DNA of 64,000 bases from Catillopecten margaritatus gill symbiont (lineage in GTDB: Bacteria > Pseudomonadota > Gammaproteobacteria > PS1 > Pseudothioglobaceae), in the NCBI GenBank assembly GCA_037956075.1, contig CP138327.1, positions 806,001 to 870,000 on the forward strand, given 5' to 3'. Positions 8,784 to 16,221 of the stretch are shown piece by piece. A program made the translations under genes and the position numbers. The notes under the pieces are model-generated. The model saw nothing but the letters and a program-made list of their open reading frames with translations. It had not been told where the DNA came from and ran no database searches. Position 1 is the stretch's first letter, and each line of letters starts with the position of its first letter.

Positions 8784-9140
8784 TTAAAAAATAGTTGCAC
8801 CGAAGATTTTAACATCATCGTCTTCGTTATAGCCTAAAACTAAACGACCTAAATATTCGTCACCAATCCTATTTTTATTAGTTTGCTTGTAAAGCACTGT
8901 CACATGCTCACCACGGCGAATCAGTCCTAAATATTCGGGGTCTTTTTCCAAGCCTTTAGTTAGTTTGCTACGGGCAAATTGTTTCCCCATTTCGATTTCA
9001 TTTGCACCACGCAACATTTCTTCGGAAAAATTGCGAGTGAAGGCTCCGTAGTTTTTATTGTTAGAATATTTAACAAGGTCATTCCAAAATGGTGTGGCAA
9101 TTGCTAATATTTCATCGTCTGTGTTTTCAATAATATTCAT
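8784..9140 (-). CDS. Hypothetical 118-aa protein
   Basis: No family is certain. The fold is probably alpha then beta: an N-terminal helix with DDEILAIATPFWNDLVKYSNNKNYGAF and a C-terminal beta part, GEHVTVLYKQTN...EYLGRLVLGYNEDDDVKIFGATIF. That shape resembles SnoaL/NTF2-like small cone proteins (helices around a curved sheet), but I cannot confirm this. It is the first gene of a three-gene cluster with the SlyD-like isomerase 11 bp downstream. The start ATG at 9140 has only a weak purine-rich site upstream. Confidence 0.7.
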   Translation of the reverse strand: MNIIENTDDEILAIATPFWNDLVKYSNNKNYGAFTRNFSEEMLRGANEIEMGKQFARSKLTKGLEKDPEYLGLIRRGEHVTVLYKQTNKNRIGDEYLGRLVLGYNEDDDVKIFGATIF

Positions 9141-9450
9141 TTATTACTCTCAATTAAATTCTTTTTAAGATGCTATATACACTGAGTATTTTAACCCAAT
9201 GCATATTAATCTAGCATTAAAATGCTGCATATTTAAGTGCCAAATAAAACCCCTTGTGTTGTGGATTTTGTTAAGGACTAGCCATTAACTGCAATCCACG
9301 CCTCAATCAAGAAATTTTATTTAACCCTTAAACGCACGGTATTTTAACGCTGAGTTTTTCCTTTAAACAAAATAAAAAACCAACATAAAATGTTGGTTTT
9401 TTATTGTTTTCAACAAGGACTTATTACTAACCCCTCGTTAAGTGGGGTAA
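9141..9450. other. 310-bp AT-rich spacer holding the apr terminator
   Basis: No coding frame or RNA gene seen. It lies upstream of the 118-aa gene and downstream of aprA, both on the minus strand, so it should contain the promoter of the SlyD-like cluster, though no convincing -35/-10 pair was found. The only clear structures are the apr terminator (9374-9403) and a weak ACCCC/GGGGT hairpin at about 9430-9447. Confidence 0.5.
9374..9403 (-). terminator. Terminator of the sat-aprMBA region
   Basis: The stem AAAAAACCAACA / TGTTGGTTTTTT encloses TAAAA, with an A/T-rich tract on both sides. It lies about 50 bp beyond the aprA stop codon. Because it is symmetric it could also work in the other direction. 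Confidence 0.85.
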
Positions 9451-11358
9451 CTACTTCTCAGCGTCGCCAACTAAGTGATACAAGGGTTGTTTCTCCATCT
9501 TGTATTCACCCGTAGAGCGGTCGCGTTGTGAAGTCGTCAAAACATGCCAATTTTCATCGTCAAGTTTCATCTTATCACCACGATAGTAGTAACCAGGCCA
9601 GCGAGTTTCCTCACGGAACAAAGTATGATGAACCACACACTCAGAAGTGCGATGACGGTGCTTAAGCTCCCATGCACGCAACAACTGGTGAATGTCTTCA
9701 GCACCCACTTTCTCTAAGTCTTCTTCTAGAATCTTCAACTTGTGAAGACCCATATTTAGAAGTTTGTCATTAGTCATATACTGAACTGTCACACCACCTG
9801 CGTACTCATCCATCAACTTTTGTAAACGCTGTAAACCAGGGAATGGCAAAATGTAGCTTGGTGATACAGTGCCGCCAACGATTTCGTTGCGACCGACTGT
9901 ATAAGTTTCTAAAGGTTTAAAGATTTGCTCTTTACGATCATCAATTTGCTTCTGTGAAACATTGATACCTTCTGCTTTACCATCATCAATATATTTACAA
10001 GCAGCTTTAGCAGACAAACGACCTTCCGTAAATGAACCTGAAGAGAATGCGTGTGGTGTTCCACCAACAGAGTCACCTGCACCGAATAAACCATCAACCG
10101 TAGTCATACGATTGTAGCCCCAGAAATACTCAGGAATCTTACCTGAAATATCTTCAGGACCCGAACACCATGCGCCACAACCTGTTGCGTGTGAACCCAT
10201 TACATACGGCTCAGAAGTCGTTAATTCAGGGTTGATGTATTTAGGATCAATGTCTGTTGCAGCCCATAATACCGCTTGACCAACTGTCATACCTAGGAAA
10301 TTTTCCCATCCTACTTCTTCTAAATGTGGGTCTTGGAATGCTTCAACTGTTACCATATGAATTGGACCACGACCAGCCGCTACTTCAGAGATGAATGCGT
10401 GGTTACGCAAACAAGTTGGAATAGGCTTGTGTGAGAAATGTTGGTTTTCCGTATCAAGATACGCTTTACCGACTCTTTCTGCTAATTCAGGGAACCATTT
10501 AGACTCGTACTCGTCGCCATAAGCATTTTGAGTGTAAGTTTTAAGGTGTAAGAAGTAAGCGCCAACAGGACCATAGCCGTCTTTGAATCGAGCCAAAACG
10601 ATACGATTTTCCATTTGCGTCATTTTTGCACCGGCTTCAATTAACAAACCGTATGCAGAACCTGATGACCATGGAGCATACCAAACACGACCAGCACCTT
10701 CACCAACAGAGCGCGGCTTAAAGATGTTAGAAGCACCACCAGCACCAACAACTACTGTCTTAGATTTAAAGACATGGTAGTTACCTGTACGCACATTAAA
10801 ACCAACAGCACCTGCAACACGGTTATCTTGTGCATCGTCCATTAATAAATGTGTAACCATAATACGGTTGAAAGTCTTATCGGCATTCACTTTTGCAGCT
10901 TCAGCAACGATAGGCTTGTATGATTCACCGTGAATCATAATCTGCCAGCGACCTTCACGCATATAAGCGCCTTTGCCTAAATCACCTTCAGGTAATTCGG
11001 CTCTTTTAGGGTCTTTCATAAGTGGTAAGCCCCACTCTTCAAATTTGTGAACTGCTGAGTCAACATGGCGAGCCATATCAAAAGCCAAATCTTCACGAAC
11101 CATACCCATTAAGTCCATTCGTGCATAACGCACATGGTCTTCTGGATTGTTTTCGCCCCAACGAGTACCCATATAACAGTTAATCGCATAGAGACCTTGA
11201 GCAACCGCACCAGAACGGTCAATGTTTGCTTTCTCAGCAATAATCACCTTCTTGTCGCGACCCCAATGTCTTGCTTCATAAGCGGCACCTGTGCCACCTA
11301 AACCTGCACCAACAACTAAAATGTCGATGTTATCTTCAATAATTGTCTTGTAGCTCAT
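9451..11358 (-). CDS. aprA: Adenylylsulfate reductase, alpha subunit
   Basis: Flavoprotein subunit of APS reductase. In sulfur oxidisers it runs in reverse, joining sulfite and AMP to form adenosine 5'-phosphosulfate and releasing two electrons. The 635-aa length is typical. The FAD-binding Rossmann start is DILVVGAGLGGTGAAYEA (about 12-29), and the fumarate-reductase-type flavin pocket is followed by GAGDSVGGTPHAFSSGSF around 430. Its start abuts the aprB stop with a 1-bp overlap. The order aprM-aprB-aprA with sat just upstream is the sulfur-oxidiser arrangement, so oxidation rather than sulfate reduction is inferred. A terminator follows. Confidence 0.97.
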   Translation of the reverse strand: MSYKTIIEDNIDILVVGAGLGGTGAAYEARHWGRDKKVIIAEKANIDRSGAVAQGLYAINCYMGTRWGENNPEDHVRYARMDLMGMVREDLAFDMARHVDSAVHKFEEWGLPLMKDPKRAELPEGDLGKGAYMREGRWQIMIHGESYKPIVAEAAKVNADKTFNRIMVTHLLMDDAQDNRVAGAVGFNVRTGNYHVFKSKTVVVGAGGASNIFKPRSVGEGAGRVWYAPWSSGSAYGLLIEAGAKMTQMENRIVLARFKDGYGPVGAYFLHLKTYTQNAYGDEYESKWFPELAERVGKAYLDTENQHFSHKPIPTCLRNHAFISEVAAGRGPIHMVTVEAFQDPHLEEVGWENFLGMTVGQAVLWAATDIDPKYINPELTTSEPYVMGSHATGCGAWCSGPEDISGKIPEYFWGYNRMTTVDGLFGAGDSVGGTPHAFSSGSFTEGRLSAKAACKYIDDGKAEGINVSQKQIDDRKEQIFKPLETYTVGRNEIVGGTVSPSYILPFPGLQRLQKLMDEYAGGVTVQYMTNDKLLNMGLHKLKILEEDLEKVGAEDIHQLLRAWELKHRHRTSECVVHHTLFREETRWPGYYYRGDKMKLDDENWHVLTTSQRDRSTGEYKMEKQPLYHLVGDAEK

Positions 11359-11837
11359 TAGTAGTATACTCCTTCAATAAGTTCTAAATTGTTAGATTCT
11401 AGCGTATGTAAACCACCATCATCCAAGCGAATTGACTCTGGCTCAAATGCCAATAACTCAGAGTTACGCGCTTCAGCCGTCGGCTCAGCTTCGTTTCTGA
11501 AATCAGGGATTGTTGAACCCCATGGCTTAGTAGTGATAGGCGACAAGAAATTCTTCTCACGACCATCTCTAAATTTAATTTTCCATGCAATCGTGCCTTT
11601 TTCTTCATCACGAATTACACGAACACTATGACCTAGTGGTGCAAAGTCTGCGTAACCACGAACATCAATTGCTTGATGTGGGCATGCTTTTACACATGAG
11701 TAGCATTCCCAGCACATGTTAGGTTCAATGTTAAGCGCACGACGATATTTCTTATCGATGTGCATAATGTCAGATGGGCAGATGTCGACACAATGTCCAC
11801 AGCCATCACAACGGGTCATATATACAAAAGTTGGCAT
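11358..11837 (-). CDS. aprB: Adenylylsulfate reductase, beta (iron-sulfur) subunit
   Basis: Electron-transfer subunit carrying two [4Fe-4S] clusters between the AprA flavin and the membrane acceptor. Cluster motif one is C10-x2-C13-x2-C16-x3-C20-P; motif two is C42-x2-C45-x2-C48-x3-C52-P. The rest of the 159-aa protein is the AprA-clasping tail characteristic of AprB. It lies 31 bp after aprM and overlaps aprA by 1 bp, with a good ribosome site (AAGGAGAAT) before the start. Confidence 0.97.
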   Translation of the reverse strand: MPTFVYMTRCDGCGHCVDICPSDIMHIDKKYRRALNIEPNMCWECYSCVKACPHQAIDVRGYADFAPLGHSVRVIRDEEKGTIAWKIKFRDGREKNFLSPITTKPWGSTIPDFRNEAEPTAEARNSELLAFEPESIRLDDGGLHTLESNNLELIEGVYY

Positions 11838-11868
11838 ATTATTCTCCTTAGTTTAATTAGTTAATAGA

Positions 11869-12690
11869 TTAGTAGTGCTGTGGCTTTTCACGCTTGATGC
11901 CTAAACCCATATCCATAGGTGCATCTACTAATAATTCCATAGAGTGGCGTTGCTGTTGATCAGTCGCATCTCTAGTAATGGTTGGTAAATTTTCAGCAGA
12001 ACCGTCCGCTTTAGTGATTCGTTTGTCGTATGCAGCGAATGGCTTGAAGAACATATGTGAAAACTTAGACCAGTAAACACCACCGAACAATGAAGCAGTT
12101 GCAAGGATAACGAAACCGAATTCCCAACCCATTGCAACACCATTGTAAGACCAAATCAATGCTGATACAGAAGTTGCCATTAACGACAAACTGAATGCAT
12201 CTCTTTTAAGGTCAACACTAAAAGGTGAGTTGCCTTCAGCAACCACATCTACTTTAAAGAAAAACCAAAACCAAAAGCTACCAACGAACAGCATAATGGC
12301 GCCTACATGCCAAATTTGTGTCCAGGTTGCATCAGCACCATTACCAGTAAAAATCATAACTGCTGTCGCTGCATTGAACAAGATGAAACCATACATTGTC
12401 AATAAGTGAACAAGACGACGCACTGGGTTGTGGAACTCACCCGCTGAAATTACATCTGTTACGATAGTTGCCGCTGCAATACCGATTTTATCGCCGGCAC
12501 CTAACTCTGTTGTCGCGTTTGCTTTGGCTTTCTTTGCGTTATCAAAGAAATATTTAGCACTTTTCTTGTGCAGCATATCCATTACTGTCATAACGACAAC
12601 TAATGCAATCATTATCATTACATAAGTTTGCATTGTTTCATATGTCATGCCCGCTTTAACTAGCGAGTCTATTGGGGTGTTAGTGATCAT
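11869..12690 (-). CDS. aprM: APS reductase membrane anchor AprM
   Basis: Predicted membrane partner of AprAB that passes electrons to the quinone pool in place of the Qmo complex. The 273-aa protein has about five to six hydrophobic helices: about 20-40, 92-116, 130-155, 170-190 and 195-215. The first helix region starts after a short N-terminus and is followed by a Lys/Ala-rich cytoplasmic segment, KKSAKYFFDNAKKAKANA. Histidines in the helices (for example in RRLVHLLTMYG and IWHVGAIMLF) could bind heme, but this is inference. It is first of aprM-aprB-aprA, has a strong ribosome site (AAAGGAGGAAACCT), and starts 117 bp after the sat stop. Confidence 0.92.
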   Translation of the reverse strand: MITNTPIDSLVKAGMTYETMQTYVMIMIALVVVMTVMDMLHKKSAKYFFDNAKKAKANATTELGAGDKIGIAAATIVTDVISAGEFHNPVRRLVHLLTMYGFILFNAATAVMIFTGNGADATWTQIWHVGAIMLFVGSFWFWFFFKVDVVAEGNSPFSVDLKRDAFSLSLMATSVSALIWSYNGVAMGWEFGFVILATASLFGGVYWSKFSHMFFKPFAAYDKRITKADGSAENLPTITRDATDQQQRHSMELLVDAPMDMGLGIKREKPQHY

Positions 12691-12766
12691 AGGTTTCCTC
12701 CTTTAGGTTTTGTTAATCACGTTAAAAAATGTCAGAATTTAAAATCAGAAATTTTAAAACCTGGCA

Positions 12767-12772
12767 ATTATA
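12767..12772 (-). promoter_or_regulatory. Candidate -10 box for aprMBA
   Basis: TATAAT on the minus strand, in the 117-bp sat-aprM gap, about 77 bp before the aprM start. No good -35 is seen. No hairpin terminator separates sat from aprM, so read-through from sat is equally possible. Confidence 0.3.
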
Positions 12773-12807
12773 TACTATCAGTCCTTTTTTTTAAATATTT
12801 TTTTACT

Positions 12808-14016
12808 TTATTTAGCTGAGTGACCGCTCAACTTAATCTCTACTTTATCTTCGTCTTTAATACCTGCATAATATGCTTGTAATACTTTAGCTACTTCAGG
12901 GCGTGAGAACTCTTCTGGTAAATCTTCACCGTCTGAAAGCATCTTACGCACTTTGGTACCTGATAATAAAACACGATCTTTTGCTTCGTGTGGACAAGTC
13001 TTCATTGAAGACATACCGCCACACTCATGACACCAGAAAGTCCAGTCAATTTTCAATGGCTGTGTTACTAAAGCATCATCGGCAATTTCATCAAAGATAT
13101 TGTGCGCATCAAATGGACCATAATAATCATCAACACCGGCATGATCACGACCAACAATTAAGTGTGAGCAACCGTAGTTTTGTCTGAATAATGCGTGTAA
13201 TAATGCCTCGCGTGGACCTGCATAACGCATATCTAATGGATAACCCGATTGTAAAATCGTATTATCAACGAAATAATTTTCAATTAAAACTGAAATTGCT
13301 TCTGAGCGCACATCCGCAGGAATATCACCTGCTTTAAGCCCGCCCAATACTGAATGAATCATTACGCCATCACAAATCTCTACTGCAATTTTTGCCAAGT
13401 ATTCGTGTGAACGATGCATTGGGTTGCGCGTTTGGAATGCAGCAACTGTCTTCCAGCCTTTCTTATCAAAATAAGTACGCGTTTCAGCAGGTGTCATGTA
13501 TAACTCACCAAACTTTGCAGGAAATCCACCGTCAGATAACACTTTAATCGGACCAGCAAGGTTGTATTTGCCTTGCGCCTGAACCATTACCACGCCTGGA
13601 TGCGCATCTTCGGTAGTTTTAAATACCGTTTCACATTCGTGATCTTTATCAATACTGTATTTCTCAGTAACCGTCATTGTTGCTAAAACTTCACCTGACT
13701 TGCTGGAAGTAATGGCAATCTCATCGCCTGCTTTCACATTCTCATCATCTGTTGAAAGAGTAACAGGGATTGGCCAAAATAAACCATTCGTCATTGTCAT
13801 ATTATCACAAACACCTTTCCAGTCTGCTTTACCCATAAAACCATCTAATGGGTTAAAACCACCGATACCTAACATTACGATATCACCTTCTTCTCTTGAG
13901 GAGCACTCAATTTTTGTTAATGATTCTGCTCTCGCTAACTCTGCTGTTAAAGCATCGCCTGACAATGCCAGCGCGTTGATTGTGTCACTACCATGTGGGG
14001 GGACTAATTTTGACAT
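12808..14016 (-). CDS. sat: Sulfate adenylyltransferase (ATP sulfurylase), dissimilatory
   Basis: Makes ATP and sulfate from APS and pyrophosphate when working in the oxidative direction, giving substrate-level phosphorylation after AprMBA. The 402-aa homo-oligomeric Sat type has [14 protein letters not shown] (about 194-207; QTRNP plus two His) and [13 protein letters not shown] (about 290-302) nucleotide-binding motifs. A zinc-ribbon-like [15 protein letters not shown] segment near the C-terminus is seen in Sat of sulfur oxidisers and sulfate reducers. No APS kinase domain is fused. It is transcribed in the same direction as aprMBA and just upstream of it. Confidence 0.96.
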   Translation of the reverse strand: MSKLVPPHGSDTINALALSGDALTAELARAESLTKIECSSREEGDIVMLGIGGFNPLDGFMGKADWKGVCDNMTMTNGLFWPIPVTLSTDDENVKAGDEIAITSSKSGEVLATMTVTEKYSIDKDHECETVFKTTEDAHPGVVMVQAQGKYNLAGPIKVLSDGGFPAKFGELYMTPAETRTYFDKKGWKTVAAFQTRNPMHRSHEYLAKIAVEICDGVMIHSVLGGLKAGDIPADVRSEAISVLIENYFVDNTILQSGYPLDMRYAGPREALLHALFRQNYGCSHLIVGRDHAGVDDYYGPFDAHNIFDEIADDALVTQPLKIDWTFWCHECGGMSSMKTCPHEAKDRVLLSGTKVRKMLSDGEDLPEEFSRPEVAKVLQAYYAGIKDEDKVEIKLSGHSAK

Positions 14017-14047
14017 TGCTCATCCTATCTTGATTTAAAAACACAAA

Positions 14048-14053
14048 ATTATA
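14048..14053 (-). promoter_or_regulatory. Candidate -10 box for sat
   Basis: TATAAT on the minus strand about 32 bp upstream of the sat start codon, in the sequence CGGTATAATTTTG. The region where a -35 box would sit is A/T-rich without a TTGACA-like hexamer. The ribosome site AGGATG lies just before the ATG. Confidence 0.35.
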
Positions 14054-14174
14054 CCGAATAGCCATTTTTTAAAGTGTTTTTTTATGGTGGTATTTTATAT
14101 ACCCCCTAAGAGATAATCATCGATAAAAAATCATCACTCTAGGTGTCAAGTGAGAAATTTTGCAAGGGAAACAA

Positions 14175-14201
14175 GGCTCCTCAATGGTGCTCGGAATGAC
14201 A
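14175..14201. repeat. Partial copy of the TGTCATTCCGAG repeat
   Basis: The sequence GGCTCCTC...GCTCGGAATGACA is the reverse complement of the repeat head seen at 6484, 36203 and 36304 (TGTCATTCCGAGC...GAGGA). Only one arm is clear, so this is probably a decayed copy. The rest of the 227-bp sat-lptA spacer (14017-14243) holds the sat promoter region and otherwise nothing I can identify. Confidence 0.5.
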
Positions 14202-14243
14202 ATACCCCTCCATATCATTCTAAAGTCAGCCAGAAAATCTTTT

Positions 14244-14723
14244 TTAAAGTTTAATCTTAAACTTAACTCGTTGCGTGCCATCTTTAGACTTCTTAGCAAT
14301 AATCCTATCTTTTTTAATATCATAATTCAACACGCCGCCACTAAAAGAATCAAAACCTTGAATCAGATGCGCCTTACCTTTAAGTCTCACAAATTGTTTA
14401 TCAATAAAATAAGTGATATTCTGTGCGGTTGCCTCAATAAAACGAGGCTGATTAGCTTGATTTTGCTTGTAATGAGCAGGTTTCTTTTTTGTACCTGTGG
14501 CAATTACTTTAACGATAGATTGGTTTTTGTTAAAAATTTGTATTTTTTCAGCATTAATTTCTAAACTTCCTTGCACAATTTTAGCGTTACCTGTATAAAC
14601 ACTGACCCCCGAATGCTCATCAATCACCACAGTATAAGCACTCACATCCACCGGCACCCTGTCATTCAACAGTGCATTCACTGTGAAAGGCAACAATAAC
14701 AAAATAAAAACAATTCTATTCAT
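14244..14723 (-). CDS. lptA: Lipopolysaccharide transport periplasmic protein LptA
   Basis: Periplasmic bridge protein of the Lpt system, carrying LPS from LptC to the outer-membrane LptD/E. The ATG at 14723 is chosen because it yields the signal peptide MNRIVFILLLLPFTVNA and overlaps the lptC stop by 8 bp (ATGAATAG); an upstream TTG at 14735 is less likely. The mature part of about 140 residues is OstA-like: repeated short beta strands such as VSVYTGNAKIVQGSLEINAEKIQIF and QFVRLKGKAHLIQG. lptB does not follow; the downstream spacer contains a repeat fragment. Confidence 0.87.
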   Translation of the reverse strand: MNRIVFILLLLPFTVNALLNDRVPVDVSAYTVVIDEHSGVSVYTGNAKIVQGSLEINAEKIQIFNKNQSIVKVIATGTKKKPAHYKQNQANQPRFIEATAQNITYFIDKQFVRLKGKAHLIQGFDSFSGGVLNYDIKKDRIIAKKSKDGTQRVKFKIKL

Positions 14724-15663
14724 AACGCCCCACAACGCCCCCCGTTAACTTAATTTTTTGGTCTTTAACATCATAATGCATACCTTTTTTTGCACGGATA
14801 TCAGACACTTTAGATTTGTAATGTACCTTTTCTTTAGTGCTATAGATTTCGTGCCCCTTTACTTGTCTAATTATTAACTTTTTAGTGTCAATTTTAGTGC
14901 CTGTTTTTTGCAATATTTTGACTTTTCCTAACAAGGTGGTAAGCCCTTCTTGAATGTTCATATCCAACCCTTGGGAGTAAACTTTATTGCCTAATGCTAA
15001 ATAAGTAGTTTTGTGTTTAGATCGGTAATGCTTCTTAGTTTTAGATTGGTCAATTAACAAATCACGGGTTAATATTTTTCGCCCATTACCTTGATTAATA
15101 GTAGTTTTACCAATTAAATGCATCTTATCCTCTGAGGATTTCATTGTCATACCTTGAGCAACTACCTTTGCCTTTTCATCTAAATAAATGATTTCTTTAT
15201 CACTCATTAAGTTGTTAGTTTCAGTGTTAACCGATAATTCTTTGGTGTTAACTTGATAGGTTACGCCAGACTTAGAGTCAATATCCACTTTACCTTTAAA
15301 TTTAATTTCACCATCATCAAGGTAATTGGCGCGTTTTGAGGTTAAGGTATAAATTTCTTTACCTTCTTTATTATAAGTAATAACTTTTGGCTCCAACAAC
15401 AAAGCGGGTTTTTCTTTAAAACTGTAATATTTATCGGCTTGAACAAAATGCACTAATTGTTGTTTGTTATTAAACCCCTGCAAAATAAATTTATTAATTT
15501 TTTCAACATAATTAGTGATTTCTTTTGGTATTACAAGCGATGGCTCATCTGCTGAAAATAACGATGAAATCAACGACATAATAAGCCATATAATGCCAAT
15601 AAACACTATAATGAACCCTGTGACTAATAAATTTCTTCTTAAATGAAAACTAATTTTTTGCAT
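14716..15663 (-). CDS. lptC: LptC-like LPS export protein with extended C-terminus
   Basis: Bitopic inner-membrane protein that receives LPS from LptBFG and hands it to LptA. One N-terminal helix (about 10-35, LLVTGFIIVFIGIIWLIMSLI) precedes a periplasmic beta-jellyroll with the LptC hallmark strands (YSFKEKPALLLEPKVITYNKEGKEIYTLTSKRANYLDDGEI). At 315 aa it is about 120 residues longer than E. coli LptC; the extra C-terminal part looks like further OstA/LptA-type strands (GNKVYSQGLDMNIQEGLTTLLGKVKIL). The start codon region overlaps the divergent thiE gene by 21 bp. lptA overlaps its end by 8 bp. Confidence 0.85.
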   Translation of the reverse strand: MQKISFHLRRNLLVTGFIIVFIGIIWLIMSLISSLFSADEPSLVIPKEITNYVEKINKFILQGFNNKQQLVHFVQADKYYSFKEKPALLLEPKVITYNKEGKEIYTLTSKRANYLDDGEIKFKGKVDIDSKSGVTYQVNTKELSVNTETNNLMSDKEIIYLDEKAKVVAQGMTMKSSEDKMHLIGKTTINQGNGRKILTRDLLIDQSKTKKHYRSKHKTTYLALGNKVYSQGLDMNIQEGLTTLLGKVKILQKTGTKIDTKKLIIRQVKGHEIYSTKEKVHYKSKVSDIRAKKGMHYDVKDQKIKLTGGVVGRYE

Positions 15664-16221
15664 AGTATAAGTGGCATTTACGCGATTACGCCAGACCGTG
15701 CCTTAGACCTTGACGCTATTGAAAAAGTGATTGTTGAGCATAATATCGGTATTTTACAATATCGACACAAGACTCTGGATGCAAAAATACAACTCAATGA
15801 AGCAACACAACTCCAACGGCTGTGTACGAAACATCATACTTTATTTATCATCAACGATGACAGTAACCTTGCACAAAAAATCCATGCTGATGGCGTACAT
15901 CTCGGCAAAAATGACGGCTCAATTCAACAAGCACGAAAACAACTTGGTGCAGATACCATCATCGGTGTGTCATGTTATGATGATATTGATTTGGCAAAAA
16001 AAGCACAACAACAAGGGGCTGATTATGTCGCATTTGGGGCGTTATTTTCCTCATCAACCAAACCTAATACTATCCACTGCCCTTTGAGCATCGTGCAAGA
16101 AGCAAAACAAAATTTGACGATTCCAATTGTCGGTATCGGTGGCATTGATTTTAATAATCAGCAATCTGCTGTTGATGCGGGTTGTGATGCGGTGGCAATG
16201 ATTAATGCTTTGTGGGATTAA
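15643..16221 (+). CDS. thiE: Thiamine-phosphate synthase
   Basis: Joins the pyrimidine (HMP-PP) and thiazole (THZ-P) halves of thiamine. The 192-aa TIM barrel carries family motifs: ILQYRHKT (about 37-44, substrate phosphate and pyrimidine binding), FIINDDSNLAQKIHADGVHLGKND (about 69-92), YVAFGALFSSSTKP (about 129-142) and IVGIGGID (about 165-172). The ATG at 15643 makes the first 21 bp overlap the divergent lptC start; an in-frame TTG at 15655 would shorten the protein by four residues. No TPP riboswitch could be placed, because upstream sequence is lptC coding. It converges on the AddA-like gene with a 4-bp overlap. Confidence 0.93.
   Translation: MKTNFLHSISGIYAITPDRALDLDAIEKVIVEHNIGILQYRHKTLDAKIQLNEATQLQRLCTKHHTLFIINDDSNLAQKIHADGVHLGKNDGSIQQARKQLGADTIIGVSCYDDIDLAKKAQQQGADYVAFGALFSSSTKPNTIHCPLSIVQEAKQNLTIPIVGIGGIDFNNQQSAVDAGCDAVAMINALWD

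Noticed and set aside
14016-16221. TPP riboswitch for thiE
   Set aside because: Sequence upstream of thiE is coding for lptC and shows no THI-box (CTGAGA...) pattern.
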